A DNA stretch of 64,000 nucleotides from Coprobacter tertius (GCF_024330105.1 NZ_JANDHW010000009.1:48041-112040), one strand, 5' to 3'. Positions 49,286 through 59,006 are shown, counted from the stretch's first letter. The notes: a model not told the origin generated them from the letters alone. A program made the numbers and translations.

Positions 49286-51229
49286 TTATTGTTTGTAATT
49301 ACGTTGCTGAACTTTTATACATTCGTAATTCAGTTCTTCCTTCAACATGACAGGATCTTTATCTTCCCCTTCATATTTCCAGCAGCTAACATACATATAC
49401 TTATCATCCTGACGTAAGGCCTCCCCATCTTCGGTCTGATATTCGACACGGAAGTGACCGCCACATGATTCGTTACGGTTCAATGCATCGAGAGCCATCA
49501 GTTTCCCGATCTCAATAAAGTCAGCCAGACGAAGAGCTTTCTCAAGTTCTACATTCAGCGTATTCGCTTCGCCGGGAATACGTACATTGGTCCAGAATTC
49601 TTTCTTCACCTCTTCCAACTTTTTAATTGCGGTTTCGAGTCCTTCTTGGGTACGGGCCATACCTACAAAATCCCACATGATAAGTCCCAGTTCTTTATGG
49701 ATAGAATCTACCGAGCGTTTTCCTTTTATGCTCATCAATTTATTGATGCGTTCCTGTACATCTTTTTCCGCTTCTGCAAATTCAGGCAGATCTTTGCTGA
49801 AACGCGGAACGGTAATCTGATCCGAAAGATAATTTTGAATTGTATAAGGCAAAACGAAATATCCGTCGGCCAATCCTTGCATCAGCGCAGAAGCACCCAA
49901 ACGATTGGCACCGTGATCCGAGAAGTTGGCCTCTCCGATAGCAAATAATCCGGGTATCGATGTACTCAGTTCATAATCGACCCAAATACCGCCCATTGTA
50001 TAATGGATAGCCGGATAAATCATCATCGGAGTTTCATAAGGATTATCGTCTACAATTTTTTCGTACATCTGGAAAAGGTTTCCATAACGGGCTTTTACAG
50101 CTTCTACCCCGAGACGTTCGATCGCGTCTTTAAAATCGAGATATACGGCAAGACCGGTAGAACCTACCCCATAACCGGCGTCACAACGTTCCTTAGCGGC
50201 ACGGGATGCCACGTCGCGGGGAACGAGATTACCGAATGCCGGGTAACGACGTTCGAGATAATAATCGCGATCTTCTTCTTTAATATCGGTCGGTTTAAGT
50301 TTTCCGGCGCGAATCGCTTCGGCGTCTTCTTTCTTTTTAGGTGTCCAGATACGGCCATCGTTACGTAACGATTCGGACATCAACGTCAATTTCGATTGGA
50401 ACTCCCCATGTACGGGAATACAAGTCGGATGTATTTGCGCGAAAGCGGGATTAGCGAAATAAGCCCCTTTCTTATAACATTGTAAAGCCGCCGATCCGTT
50501 AGACCCCATCGCATTGGTCGACAAGAAGAATGTATTTCCGTATCCTCCCGTAGCGATTACTACCGCATGCGCCGGATAACGTTCTATTTTTCCGGTAACC
50601 AGGTCACGGGCGATAATACCCCGGGCACGGCCGTCGATCATTACCAGATCGAGCATTTCATGACGAGTAAATAATTTTACCGAACCTTTTTTTACCTGAC
50701 GGCTCAACGCCGAATAAGCTCCTAATAAAAGCTGCTGGCCCGTTTGGCCTTTCGCATAAAATGTACGCGATACCTGGGCACCACCGAACGAACGGTTATC
50801 GAGCAAACCTCCATATTCGCGAGCAAAAGGAACTCCCTGCGCTACACATTGGTCGATAATAGAATTAGAAACTTCGGCCAAACGGTAAACGTTGGCTTCA
50901 CGGGCACGATAGTCGCCCCCTTTTATCGTATCGTAAAACAAACGGTATACGCTATCTCCGTCGTTCTGATAATTTTTAGCGGCATTAATACCCCCCTGCG
51001 CAGCGATAGAATGCGCACGACGGGGAGAATCCTGAATACAAAAATTCAAGACATTGAATCCCAATTCGCCTAAAGACGCAGCAGCAGAAGCACCGGCAAG
51101 ACCGGTACCCACTACGATAATATCGAGACGGCGTTTATTGGCAGGGTTCACCAGTTTCTGGTGAGCTTTATAGTTACTCCATTTTTCGGCTAACGGGCCT
51201 TCAGGAATTTTTGAATCTATTTTTGTCAT
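49286..51229 (-). CDS. frdA: Fumarate reductase/succinate dehydrogenase flavoprotein subunit
   Basis: The 647-residue flavoprotein has an FAD-binding [19 protein letters not shown], the flavin-attachment region [14 protein letters not shown] (its His corresponds to the covalent FAD site), and the active-site HPTCIP and [17 protein letters not shown]. It catalyses the fumarate/succinate conversion. In Bacteroides this enzyme mainly reduces fumarate and is the core of anaerobic respiration. Size and order (C-A-B) match the Bacteroides and Bacillus-type complex. Confidence 0.97.
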   Translation of the reverse strand: MTKIDSKIPEGPLAEKWSNYKAHQKLVNPANKRRLDIIVVGTGLAGASAAASLGELGFNVLNFCIQDSPRRAHSIAAQGGINAAKNYQNDGDSVYRLFYDTIKGGDYRAREANVYRLAEVSNSIIDQCVAQGVPFAREYGGLLDNRSFGGAQVSRTFYAKGQTGQQLLLGAYSALSRQVKKGSVKLFTRHEMLDLVMIDGRARGIIARDLVTGKIERYPAHAVVIATGGYGNTFFLSTNAMGSNGSAALQCYKKGAYFANPAFAQIHPTCIPVHGEFQSKLTLMSESLRNDGRIWTPKKKEDAEAIRAGKLKPTDIKEEDRDYYLERRYPAFGNLVPRDVASRAAKERCDAGYGVGSTGLAVYLDFKDAIERLGVEAVKARYGNLFQMYEKIVDDNPYETPMMIYPAIHYTMGGIWVDYELSTSIPGLFAIGEANFSDHGANRLGASALMQGLADGYFVLPYTIQNYLSDQITVPRFSKDLPEFAEAEKDVQERINKLMSIKGKRSVDSIHKELGLIMWDFVGMARTQEGLETAIKKLEEVKKEFWTNVRIPGEANTLNVELEKALRLADFIEIGKLMALDALNRNESCGGHFRVEYQTEDGEALRQDDKYMYVSCWKYEGEDKDPVMLKEELNYECIKVQQRNYKQ

Positions 51230-51254
51230 AACGATAATTTTTCAGAAGTTATAA

Positions 51255-51920
51255 TTAGAGACTCTTGATATAGAAAGCAACAGTCACGAAGGCAAAACCT
51301 AAAAATACGATAGTTGCAAAAATATTAGAAATGCATTTCCAACGTTGCATCCATATCCGGTTATTCCAACCGATCGTCTGAATCGCACTCCAGAAACCGT
51401 GAGTAAGGTGGAACCAGATAGCTACAAACCAAACCAGATACAAAATCACGAACCAGATATTGCTGAAAGTTTCACGTATCAAAGCATACCCGTCATGAGG
51501 ATTTACTTCGGGAAGCACTCCGGTAATTTCATTAAACTGCATTTTGTACCAGAATTGTGTCAAGTGCAATACAAGGAACAATAGTACGATAAGTCCCAGT
51601 ACAAACATGTTCTGTGACGACCATTCAACGCCTTTAGGTGTAGCGTTTACAGCGTAACGGTCGTTACCGCGGGCCTTACGGTTCTGCAGCGTAAGCCAAA
51701 GAGCGTAAATAATGTGCACGATAAAGCCGGCTGCCAGTACGAGCGTACCTACCAACGCATACCAGTTAGCGCCCAAAAATTCACAGATCGCATTATAAGC
51801 CGTTTCAGAAAATACGGCGGCTATGTTCATCGACATGTGAAACAATAAAAACAGCACGAGGAAGAGACCCGATATACTCATTATCAGTTTTCTTCCGATC
51901 GAAGAGTTCAATAACCACAT
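51255..51920 (-). CDS. frdC: Fumarate reductase/succinate dehydrogenase cytochrome b subunit
   Basis: The 221-residue membrane anchor has five predicted helices with histidines in or near them (LLFHMSMN, AAGFIVHIIYALW, LVLHLTQFWYKM, WFHLTHGFWSAIQ), in line with two b hemes as in the single-subunit Bacteroidota/Bacillus-type anchor. It exchanges electrons with menaquinone. It opens the operon, 57 nt from the predicted transcription start. Confidence 0.95.
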   Translation of the reverse strand: MWLLNSSIGRKLIMSISGLFLVLFLLFHMSMNIAAVFSETAYNAICEFLGANWYALVGTLVLAAGFIVHIIYALWLTLQNRKARGNDRYAVNATPKGVEWSSQNMFVLGLIVLLFLVLHLTQFWYKMQFNEITGVLPEVNPHDGYALIRETFSNIWFVILYLVWFVAIWFHLTHGFWSAIQTIGWNNRIWMQRWKCISNIFATIVFLGFAFVTVAFYIKSL

Positions 51921-51982
51921 AGGATTCTAAGTTTTTAAGTTATTTTTATTTGTGTTCAGTATATACCTGTTTTTGGTGATTG

Positions 51983-52014
51983 CAAAATTAGATCAATATT
52001 GTTTAGTATGCAAA
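51983..52014 (-). promoter_or_regulatory. Bacteroides-type promoter for frdCAB
   Basis: Minus-strand TTTG (52011-52014) and TAATTTTG (51983-51990) are separated by exactly 20 nt. The rest of the 51921-52230 region has no other recognisable feature. Confidence 0.75.
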
Positions 52015-52230
52015 TAATTAAAGAAATATTTCCTTATATAAAACATCGCTTATCACTACATATAGCTATCTTATTTTTCATTTTGGGCACAATATACCCC
52101 TAAAATCCGGCAATACCGTTATTATCTTAATTTAATTCGCTCGATCCTGAATATTATATCATACATAAGAGAAAGATAAACGATATAGCAATATATAGGT
52201 ATCTTAAAAACAAAAAAAATTCTCCGATTA

Positions 52231-52272
52231 TTTTGTTTTTAAGAAAAACATTATTTACTTTGCAAATCAAAG
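52231..52272 (+). promoter_or_regulatory. Promoter and inverted-repeat operator of the membrane protein-regulator unit
   Basis: TTTTG (52231-52235) is followed 19 nt later by a TTACTTTG box (52255-52262; second base differs from consensus). The inverted repeat ACTTTG-CAAAT-CAAAG (52257-52272) overlaps this box and the likely start of transcription. The same repeat precedes creD at 53220. Confidence 0.55.
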
Positions 52273-52283
52273 AACTTTTTAAC

Positions 52284-52904
52284 ATGGAGAAAAAAGAAGT
52301 AATAAATACATTAAGCGAAATAAAAGAACTGATGGAAAAATCTTCCAGATGTCTTTCGCTAAGCGGCCTTTCGGCTATTTTTGTCGGAATATATGCCCTT
52401 TTAGGGGCAGCTTCCGTTTATTACTTATATCATATTTTATGGAAACCCAGTGTAGCGATAAATACACCTTTCAGGCTTCAGGTCGTAGTGGGTATCGCTT
52501 TGTTCATTTTAGCGATTTCGTTAATAACGGTATTCCTACTTTCCTGGATAAAAGCTCGACATGAAAACCAAAAACTGGTACTCGACGCTACCGTAAAACG
52601 ATTGCTTATCAACTTTTTTGTTCCCCTGCTGGCTGGCGGCATTCTTTGCGCAGCCTTACTATCTCAGCAACATTACGGACTTACCTCTTCCGTCATGCTC
52701 ATTTTTTACGGACTGGCACTCATCAACGGATCTAAATATACCTATTCCAATACTCGATATTTGGGATATGCCGAGCTTGCCCTCGGCTTAATCGACAGTT
52801 TTATCGAAGGTTACGGACTCATATTCTGGGCAATCGGATTTGGCCTATTCCATATTATTTACGGTATTTTTTTCTATCTGACATACGATCGTAAAAAGCG
52901 ATGA
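52284..52904 (+). CDS. Multi-pass membrane protein of unknown function, upstream of an HTH regulator
   Basis: The 206-residue protein has a short cytosolic N terminus (MEKKEVINTLSEIKELMEKS) and about six hydrophobic segments, without a family motif I recognise. ATG 52284 was chosen because the earlier in-frame ATG (52233) lies upstream of the -7 box. Its stop overlaps the start of the winged-helix regulator as ATGA. The three-gene arrangement with creD suggests that the membrane protein senses or responds to envelope state, which is inference. Confidence 0.75.
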   Translation: MEKKEVINTLSEIKELMEKSSRCLSLSGLSAIFVGIYALLGAASVYYLYHILWKPSVAINTPFRLQVVVGIALFILAISLITVFLLSWIKARHENQKLVLDATVKRLLINFFVPLLAGGILCAALLSQQHYGLTSSVMLIFYGLALINGSKYTYSNTRYLGYAELALGLIDSFIEGYGLIFWAIGFGLFHIIYGIFFYLTYDRKKR

Positions 52905-53203
52905 AAATCGATCTCGAACATATAAACAGAGCATTCGAAAGTAAAGCCAGACTGGGTATCATGTCGATATTATCGGTAAACGAATCAGCAGATTTTACAA
53001 CCATTAAAAATTTGCTCGGTCTTACCGACGGCAATCTGGCCAGTCATGCCCGAAGCCTCGAAGAAGCAGGATATATCGAAAGCCGCAAGCAATTTGTCGG
53101 CCGTAAACCCAATACCCGGTTTGTGATTACTCCCGCAGGACGTGAAGCTTTTGCCATTCACCTAAAAGCATTGGAAGATTTTCTTAAAAACCGGCCATTA
53201 TAA
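52901..53203 (+). CDS. Winged-helix transcriptional regulator (HTH_34 type)
   Basis: The 100-residue single-domain protein has a helix-turn-helix (SADFTTIKNLLGLTDGNLASHARSLE, read across 30-55) and a wing with YIESRKQFVGRKPNTRFVIT. This is the compact DNA-binding domain related to MarR/ArsR regulators, with no ligand domain. It is translationally coupled to the membrane gene before it. The inverted repeat CTTTG-N5-CAAAG in front of both its own operon and creD is its most likely operator. Confidence 0.9.
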   Translation: MKIDLEHINRAFESKARLGIMSILSVNESADFTTIKNLLGLTDGNLASHARSLEEAGYIESRKQFVGRKPNTRFVITPAGREAFAIHLKALEDFLKNRPL

Positions 53204-53219
53204 TTTTTTTTAAGCATAT

Positions 53220-53236
53220 ACTTTGCATTTCAAAGT
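53220..53236 (+). promoter_or_regulatory. Inverted-repeat operator in front of creD
   Basis: ACTTTG-CATTT-CAAAGT is a perfect 6-5-6 inverted repeat 30 nt before the creD ATG. It differs from the copy at 52257 in two central bases and in one base just after the repeat. Confidence 0.55.
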
Positions 53237-53266
53237 TCTTTTACAAATATATTAATACTCAAAATT

Positions 53267-54634
53267 ATGGAACCACAGTCATTTGCCCCACAAGAAAACA
53301 AAACAAAAAGAAAAAAGTCACCGGTAAGTACTCTTACATTAAAAATTGTACTCACTGCTGTACTTATCCTCGTTCTTATGATTCCTGTAACAATGGTAAA
53401 AGGCCTGATCGAAGAAAGAAGTCAAACAGCATCTGAGGCAATCTCAGAAGTACAGAAGAAATGGAGTACTCCGCAAACGATTAACGGCCCCATACTCATT
53501 ATACCGTATTATAAAAATATACAGAATAGCGATATGACCATCAGCAAAATAAAAAGCAACTATTATATTCTACCCGAACTTTTAAACATCGAAGGAAATG
53601 TCGAAACCGAAGATCTTCGTAGAGGATTATACGATATAGTCGTATATCGCACGCAGCTTACTTTATCGGGAAATTTTTCTTTAGAAAAACTTATTAAAGA
53701 AAATATCTCCCCCCAAAACCTGATCCTAAATCAAGCACGCCTGGTAATAGGAATTACCGATTTGCGCGGGATCACTGAACAAGTAAGCGGAAAATTCGGG
53801 AATCAGGCTCTCAGCTTCGATTCCGGGGTAGACGATGACATTATTTCATCGGGAGTTTCCAGCCCGTTAAATGTTTCCTACGAAAAAAACGATGCGGATA
53901 CTCACATCCCTTTTTCGATACAATTACGCCTGAAAGGTTCCGAAAAGATCGACTTTACCCCTATCGGCTCGACTACAACCGCCACATTGCAATCTAACTG
54001 TACAACTCCCAGTTTCGACGGAGCCTATCTTCCTGAAGAAAGAGAAGTAACCGAAAAGGGATTCTCAGCAACCTGGAAGATTCTCGATCTGAACCGTAAC
54101 TATCCGCAATTATTTACGGGAGAAAGCTGGAGTGAATCGATACAAGAATCGACATTCGGCACAAATCTATTACTCCCGGTCGACCAATATCAAAAATCGA
54201 CACGTTCGGTAAAATATGCATCTATGATTATCATTCTTTTCTTTGTCATTTGCTTCTTTACCGAAATTTTACAGAAAAAAAATATTCACCCTTTCCAGTA
54301 CCTGCTTATCGGTTTGGCGATCTGCCTCTTCTATACTATGCTGGTCGCCTTATCAGAACACTTCAACTTTACACTTTCATATGCGATCGCAACTTGTATG
54401 ACCATCGTTTTACTCACCTCTTATCTGGGAGGAATACTAAAAGCAAAAAAAACGGCGGCTACAATTGGCGCGCTGCTACTGCTACTATATATTTATGTGT
54501 TTGTTCTTATACAAATGGAAACATTTGCCTTACTCGTAGGTAGTATCGGGCTATTTATCATACTGGCGATGATCATGTATTGCTCATTGAAAATAAACTG
54601 GAACTCTACCGGAGAGGAAATAAACAACATATAA
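53267..54634 (+). CDS. creD: Inner membrane protein CreD family
   Basis: The 455-residue protein has one N-terminal membrane helix (IVLTAVLILVLMIPVTMV), a large periplasmic beta domain with the CreD hallmarks GPILIIPYYK and GLYDIVVYRTQL (about 65-300), and about six C-terminal helices. CreD is linked to envelope integrity and colicin E2 tolerance in E. coli, where CreBC controls it; here a winged-helix gene just upstream takes that place. There is no obvious terminator after it, only a long-looped CTATTCCGG/CCGGAATAG repeat. Confidence 0.93.
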   Translation: MEPQSFAPQENKTKRKKSPVSTLTLKIVLTAVLILVLMIPVTMVKGLIEERSQTASEAISEVQKKWSTPQTINGPILIIPYYKNIQNSDMTISKIKSNYYILPELLNIEGNVETEDLRRGLYDIVVYRTQLTLSGNFSLEKLIKENISPQNLILNQARLVIGITDLRGITEQVSGKFGNQALSFDSGVDDDIISSGVSSPLNVSYEKNDADTHIPFSIQLRLKGSEKIDFTPIGSTTTATLQSNCTTPSFDGAYLPEEREVTEKGFSATWKILDLNRNYPQLFTGESWSESIQESTFGTNLLLPVDQYQKSTRSVKYASMIIILFFVICFFTEILQKKNIHPFQYLLIGLAICLFYTMLVALSEHFNFTLSYAIATCMTIVLLTSYLGGILKAKKTAATIGALLLLLYIYVFVLIQMETFALLVGSIGLFIILAMIMYCSLKINWNSTGEEINNI

Positions 54635-54715
54635 AAAAGTATAACAAAAATCCTGAAATGCTATTCCGGCTTATACGAAGTTTTTCCTAATAATTCCATT
54701 ATAAAAGGGGATGCT

Positions 54716-54811
54716 TCATATTATCCGGAATAGTTTTACCCCCCCGAATTCCTGGGCATAGCCGGTGGAAACAAACAGTATAACTACAAATAAAATTATC
54801 AGTTGTTTCAT
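54716..54811 (-). pseudogene. Truncated copy of the small exported immunity-type gene
   Basis: The frame reads MKQLIILFVVILFVSTGYAQ then EFGGVKLFRII and stops. The signal peptide and EFGG match the start of the protein at 46814-47224 (same position relative to the muramidase gene), and the rest of the mature domain is gone. Confidence 0.75.
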
Positions 54812-54820
54812 ATCTATTTT

Positions 54821-55257
54821 TTATTTTATATACGTAAATCGGTCGTCTCTATTCAGCCAACCTTTGATATTGTTTCTTTGACTCACTTCCTCTTCAGCTA
54901 AATTTTGAAAATGCTGCCTTCTGTTCTTTTTATACGCATTAAATAATACTTCCAGATTAGGATGATTGTCAAAGCATCCATGGTTTCTTTTCCCAATATG
55001 TTGTCTTCAGCTACATTTCCTCCCGTCTCATTAATCGCCTTTTGTAGGTTCCCGATTGCCGCCCCGGGACTGGAATTAACATGAAAATCGAAAATGTATC
55101 GCCTCAAAGAGGGATTTTTGATTTCATCCGCATTTATCTTGTCCCAATACTCCCCTCGGTATATCTTCTTCGTGTCCTCTGCACTGAGGTTCTTCAAATT
55201 TTCCAGTGTCGGCTCCTTGCCTGTATATCGCCTGGCATGCGCTTGCCAGGTTTTCAA
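54821..55257 (-). pseudogene. Decayed second copy of the GH108 muramidase gene
   Basis: Reading from about 55252, a 93-residue stretch (TWQAHARRYTGKEPTLENLK onward) is identical at 84 of 93 positions to residues 211-303 of the intact protein. The first ~210 codons, including catalytic Glu 189, are missing; the joint is with the upstream block. A frameshift follows MDAL, and the old C terminus can be followed out of frame to the TAA at 54821-54823, where the intact gene has TGA. It is non-functional as an enzyme. Confidence 0.85.
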
Positions 55258-55267
55258 TTAATTCTTT

Positions 55268-55331
55268 GGGAAATATTTCCCGCGACAAAAATAGAAGCGG
55301 ATACTTTACGGAGGATGCGATAACTAAAAAA
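55268..55331 (-). repeat. Second copy of the GH108 upstream block with palindrome
   Basis: It is identical to 48317-48380 at 63 of 64 positions, including GGGAAATATTTCCC (55268-55281) and the -7 box TATTTTTG (55286-55293). It is better conserved than the coding part of the same pseudogene. Confidence 0.85.
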
Positions 55332-55378
55332 CGAACGGAAATTCCGGCCTTCTCACAAAGTCGTTATTTCCGTTCGTT
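55330..55378 (-). terminator. Terminator of ychF
   Basis: AACGAACGGAAAT pairs with ATTTCCGTTCGTT and runs into TTTTTTAG on the minus strand. It abuts the duplicated block. Confidence 0.8.
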
Positions 55379-55439
55379 ACCTTTTGCAATAAATGCTATT
55401 TTAGAAAAAAGTTAATCCAATCCTATATGTAAATAATTA

Positions 55440-56543
55440 CTATACGTTGAACCGGAAGTGCATGATATCCCCATCCTGCACGACATAATCTTTTCCTTCT
55501 ACATTCATCTTTCCGGCTTCTTTACATGCGGCTTCGGAGCCCAACGTAATATAATCATCGTATTTGATCACTTCGGCACGGATAAACCCCTTTTCAAAAT
55601 CGGTATGGATTACGCCGGCACACTGGGGGGCTTTACTGCCTTTCAGATAAGTCCAGGCACGCACCTCTTGCACTCCCGCGGTAAAATAAGTTTCGAGGTT
55701 AAGCAATTTATAAGCAGAACGTATCAGACGTGAAACGCCCGATTCTTCGAGTCCTATTTCATTCAGGAACATCTGCCGTTCTTCGTACGTCTCGAACTCG
55801 GCGATTTCCGATTCTATCTTCGCAGCCACGACCAATATCTGCGCATCTTCGTCTTTAACGGCTTCTCGAACCCGATCGACATGTTTATTTCCGGTAACGG
55901 CACTCGCTTCATCGACATTACATACATACATCACCGGTTTGTTGGTCAGCAGAAATAATTCACGGGCGATTTTTTGCTCGTCTTTCGTTTCGAAAGTAAC
56001 CGTACGTGCCGATTTACCTTGTTCGAGAGCTTCTTTATAGCGGCTGAGGACTTCATAAACAAGCTTCGCGTTTTTATCTCCGCCCGTTTGCGCCTGCTTT
56101 TGCACACGTGATATACGGCTTTCGATAGTCTCGAGATCTTTCAGCTGTAGCTCGTAATCGATAATTTCTTTATCCCTTACCGGATCGATACTTCCGTCGA
56201 CATGCGTAATATTATCGTCGTCGAAACAACGAAGCACATGCAATATCGCGTCGGTTTCGCGTATATTGGCCAAAAATTTATTTCCCAACCCTTCGCCTTT
56301 ACTGGCCCCTTTTACCAAGCCGGCTATATCGACGATCTCTACAGTAGTAGGAACGATACGTTGCGGATGTACCAGTTCGGCCAATTTATTAAGCCGTTCA
56401 TCAGGCACGGTAATCACACCTACATTGGGTTCGATCGTACAAAAAGGGAAATTCGCCGATTGTGCTTTCGCATTCGACAAACAGTTGAACAATGTCGATT
56501 TACCTACATTGGGCAAACCGACTATTCCGCATTGTAATGCCAT
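55440..56543 (-). CDS. ychF: Redox-regulated ATPase YchF (Obg-like)
   Basis: The 367-residue protein has a P-loop GLPNVGKSTLF near the N terminus, with PFCTIEPNVG, DIAGLVKGASKGEGLGNKF and a late TGS-type domain (WTYLKGSKAPQCAGVIHTD). YchF prefers ATP to GTP, binds ribosomes and affects stress responses. A -7 box lies about 50 nt upstream and a strong terminator follows. Confidence 0.96.
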   Translation of the reverse strand: MALQCGIVGLPNVGKSTLFNCLSNAKAQSANFPFCTIEPNVGVITVPDERLNKLAELVHPQRIVPTTVEIVDIAGLVKGASKGEGLGNKFLANIRETDAILHVLRCFDDDNITHVDGSIDPVRDKEIIDYELQLKDLETIESRISRVQKQAQTGGDKNAKLVYEVLSRYKEALEQGKSARTVTFETKDEQKIARELFLLTNKPVMYVCNVDEASAVTGNKHVDRVREAVKDEDAQILVVAAKIESEIAEFETYEERQMFLNEIGLEESGVSRLIRSAYKLLNLETYFTAGVQEVRAWTYLKGSKAPQCAGVIHTDFEKGFIRAEVIKYDDYITLGSEAACKEAGKMNVEGKDYVVQDGDIMHFRFNV

Positions 56544-56593
56544 ATATTATTATTTGTTAGTTTCAAATTCTGACTTCTCTTTAAAAGAGTGAA

Positions 56594-56601
56594 CAAAAGT
56601 A
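56594..56601 (-). promoter_or_regulatory. -7 box for ychF
   Basis: Minus-strand TACTTTTG fits TAnnTTTG; CTTG at the -33 distance (20 nt) is a partial match. Confidence 0.45.
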
Positions 56602-56686
56602 CAAATTCTTCTTGTAGCTGGCAAGTTTTTAAATACACCCAAATAAACTAAACATACAGCCTGTCGCAAACACAAAAATAAAAAAC

Positions 56687-56694
56687 TATATTTG
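56687..56694 (+). promoter_or_regulatory. -7 box for the acyltransferase gene
   Basis: TATATTTG lies 38 nt before the ATG at 56733. The -33 region is A-rich without TTTG. Confidence 0.45.
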
Positions 56695-56732
56695 CACCCG
56701 TCTTTGTAACAACAAAATCATCACCTATTATT

Positions 56733-57815
56733 ATGGATAAGCAACTCGCATTATCGAAGAGAAATCACGGATTAGATATTTTAAGAGTATTGGCATGTTA
56801 CATGGTCATACAAGTACATGCGGGAGAATTTTATTATATAGGGAACGGAGGTATGATTCTCGAAGGCTGTGGACCACTATGGGTAGATATTTATAATTCG
56901 CTCTGCCGCACCGCTGTGCCGCTATTTGTCATGCTCTCGGGTTATTTCCTCTTACCGGTAAAAGAACCGATGAAAGATTTTTTTCGACGCCGTACCGTTC
57001 GCGTAGTCGTACCGTTCATAATCTGGTGCGCACTATATGCTATATACCAATATTTCAGAGGTCAGGCAGACCTGGCAACTACAGGGTTGAACATTCTTAA
57101 AATCGGGATTAATTTTGGTGTCGAAATCGGTCATTTATGGTATATTTATATGCTTATCGGTCTTTATCTTTTTGCACCCATCATATCTCCCTGGATAGCG
57201 AACGCCTCCCGTAAATCGATGCAATTTTATTTATGTATATGGGCTCTATCTCTATTCGTTCCTTACATTCATCTCATTTTCCCCGAATTTTTAGGTGAAT
57301 GTTTTTGGAACCATACGCCTTTATTATATTATTTCTCTGGATTTTTAGGCTATATGATATTGGCCGTTTACATCAAAAAATATATGTCGCAACGTAAAAA
57401 ATGGCATCTTCCGGTAAGCCTATTATGTATTATAGCTGGCTATTTAGTTACTGCAGGAGGCTATGCAACACGCTTAAAAACCGTTATTCTCGTACCCGAC
57501 CTCGAACTCACCTGGGGATTCGAAACCATAAATGTGGCCCTAATGAGTTTCGGATTGTTTTTACTGATTAAAGATATCCGTTTCAAAAATCCTTTCTCGG
57601 CACCGGTAAAAATTATAACGGATATATCCAAATTGAGTTACGGTATTTACCTGATACATATAATGGTATTGAATTTCTATTTCGAAATATTCAATCCTGT
57701 CTGGGACAGCGTAGGTCTGAAACTGCCATGTATCGCAATCAGTACATTTATTACCTCTTACCTATTGATAAAACTCCTTTCATTGTTCCCGAGAAGCAAA
57801 TATATCATAGGGTAG
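56733..57815 (+). CDS. Membrane acyltransferase, acyltransferase_3 family
   Basis: The 360-residue protein has about ten membrane helices. The first carries the family His (GLDILRVLACYMVIQVHAGE), and FFRRRTVRVVVPFIIW gives the conserved Arg-rich loop. Such enzymes acetylate or succinylate surface sugars and glycolipids (OafA, WecH). The nearest neighbour is the convergent DUF418 gene, 15 nt from its stop. The acceptor is unknown. Confidence 0.88.
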   Translation: MDKQLALSKRNHGLDILRVLACYMVIQVHAGEFYYIGNGGMILEGCGPLWVDIYNSLCRTAVPLFVMLSGYFLLPVKEPMKDFFRRRTVRVVVPFIIWCALYAIYQYFRGQADLATTGLNILKIGINFGVEIGHLWYIYMLIGLYLFAPIISPWIANASRKSMQFYLCIWALSLFVPYIHLIFPEFLGECFWNHTPLLYYFSGFLGYMILAVYIKKYMSQRKKWHLPVSLLCIIAGYLVTAGGYATRLKTVILVPDLELTWGFETINVALMSFGLFLLIKDIRFKNPFSAPVKIITDISKLSYGIYLIHIMVLNFYFEIFNPVWDSVGLKLPCIAISTFITSYLLIKLLSLFPRSKYIIG

Positions 57816-57830
57816 ATCTTGAGAGAATTT

Positions 57831-59006
57831 TTATTTGCTGTTTATCCAGGTAAGATTATGCCATAGCCTTTCAAACGGCCCCTGTTTATGGTGTTTAAGC
57901 CACCACTTGCAAAAACAGAGTTGCACGACAAAAATTATGATTCCGGTTAAAAGACTGAATAATGATCCGAGATACTGGTACATTCCCAACCCGTATGCAA
58001 AATAGATAAACGAGCCCAATATCGATTGGGTAATATAATTGGTAAGACTCATTCTCCCATACTGTACCAAATGTGACTGCACCTTTTTTAAACGGCTGCC
58101 ATACCACAACAATATAAAAGAAGATACCAGTATTACCATAAAGAATACATTGGATAAAGAACCGGTAATCACGGTAAGAGGAATGCGGACACCCTCCGAA
58201 AAAGATGGGATCGAAAGATACATCCTCAATAAATAAACAGGAATGAATACAAGTACTGCAATCAAAAGAACTCTTTTCCAGAACTTCATATTTTCCGCAG
58301 AAAATAGAAATCGCTTGTTCCTGCCCAACAACATGCCGATCATAAATAAGGAAGAAGTCTGAAAAAAACGACCGTTATCCCAAGCCCACAATAAACTGAA
58401 AGGTTCCCCATATAAAAGATTAATACGAACGGTTTCAAGAAACGATTCCGACATCAGGCCGGAAAGCGTATTTTTCCACAGATATTCCAATGAGCTCGAA
58501 GGTACAAAATCGGGATGAAACAGCGCATAAACAATTTTTCCTATTTCTACCGGCTGTAACATAAAAAAGGCAGCGATAAACATTACGATACGATCATTCA
58601 GTTTTCTCACGGGAATTATCGTAAACCCGACTATGGCATATAACGAAAGTATATCGCCGGGATAAAAAACAGCATTAAACAATCCGAATAAAAATAACAA
58701 TACTAATCGCCAGGCAAAACGCATTGAAAAATCTTTACCTACATTTTGACGGTTATTAAACTGTATATAAAAGCTAAAACCGAATAGTAATGCAAAAATA
58801 GCATACGCTTTTCCACCGAAAAAGAAGAAAATACCCTCCCAAACATAACTGTTTATAGTTTTTAAAAACTCCGGCTCCCATTCAGGCAGAAAATACAAGT
58901 TAAAATGCTCTACATTGTGTATCAGAATAATTGCCAAGACAGCAAAACCGCGCAAAGCATCAGCAACTTCAATCCGGGGTGATTTCATTTTTATCTCGGG
59001 TTGCAT
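57831..59006 (-). CDS. DUF418-type multi-pass membrane protein
   Basis: The 391-residue protein begins with RIEVADALRGFAVLAIILIH, a start shared with membrane acyltransferase relatives, and ends with the DUF418 part (GRMSLTNYITQSILGSFIYF, and a Trp-rich final segment). About ten helices are predicted. The role is unknown; a transacylase or small-molecule transport function is possible. ATG 59006 was used; ATG 58988, directly before the conserved start, is an alternative. It has a TATCTTTG box at 59045-59052. Confidence 0.85.
   Translation of the reverse strand: MQPEIKMKSPRIEVADALRGFAVLAIILIHNVEHFNLYFLPEWEPEFLKTINSYVWEGIFFFFGGKAYAIFALLFGFSFYIQFNNRQNVGKDFSMRFAWRLVLLFLFGLFNAVFYPGDILSLYAIVGFTIIPVRKLNDRIVMFIAAFFMLQPVEIGKIVYALFHPDFVPSSSLEYLWKNTLSGLMSESFLETVRINLLYGEPFSLLWAWDNGRFFQTSSLFMIGMLLGRNKRFLFSAENMKFWKRVLLIAVLVFIPVYLLRMYLSIPSFSEGVRIPLTVITGSLSNVFFMVILVSSFILLWYGSRLKKVQSHLVQYGRMSLTNYITQSILGSFIYFAYGLGMYQYLGSLFSLLTGIIIFVVQLCFCKWWLKHHKQGPFERLWHNLTWINSK

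Noticed and set aside
54661..54733. CTATTCCGG and CCGGAATAG as a terminator for creD
   Set aside because: The stem has 9 bp but the loop is 55 nt, and the second arm lies in the pseudogene remnant. I did not call it.
55258..55440. The TTG at 55257 as a real start for a short GH108 protein
   Set aside because: The frame lacks the catalytic Glu, is broken by a frameshift and has no upstream signal close enough; it is better described as a pseudogene.
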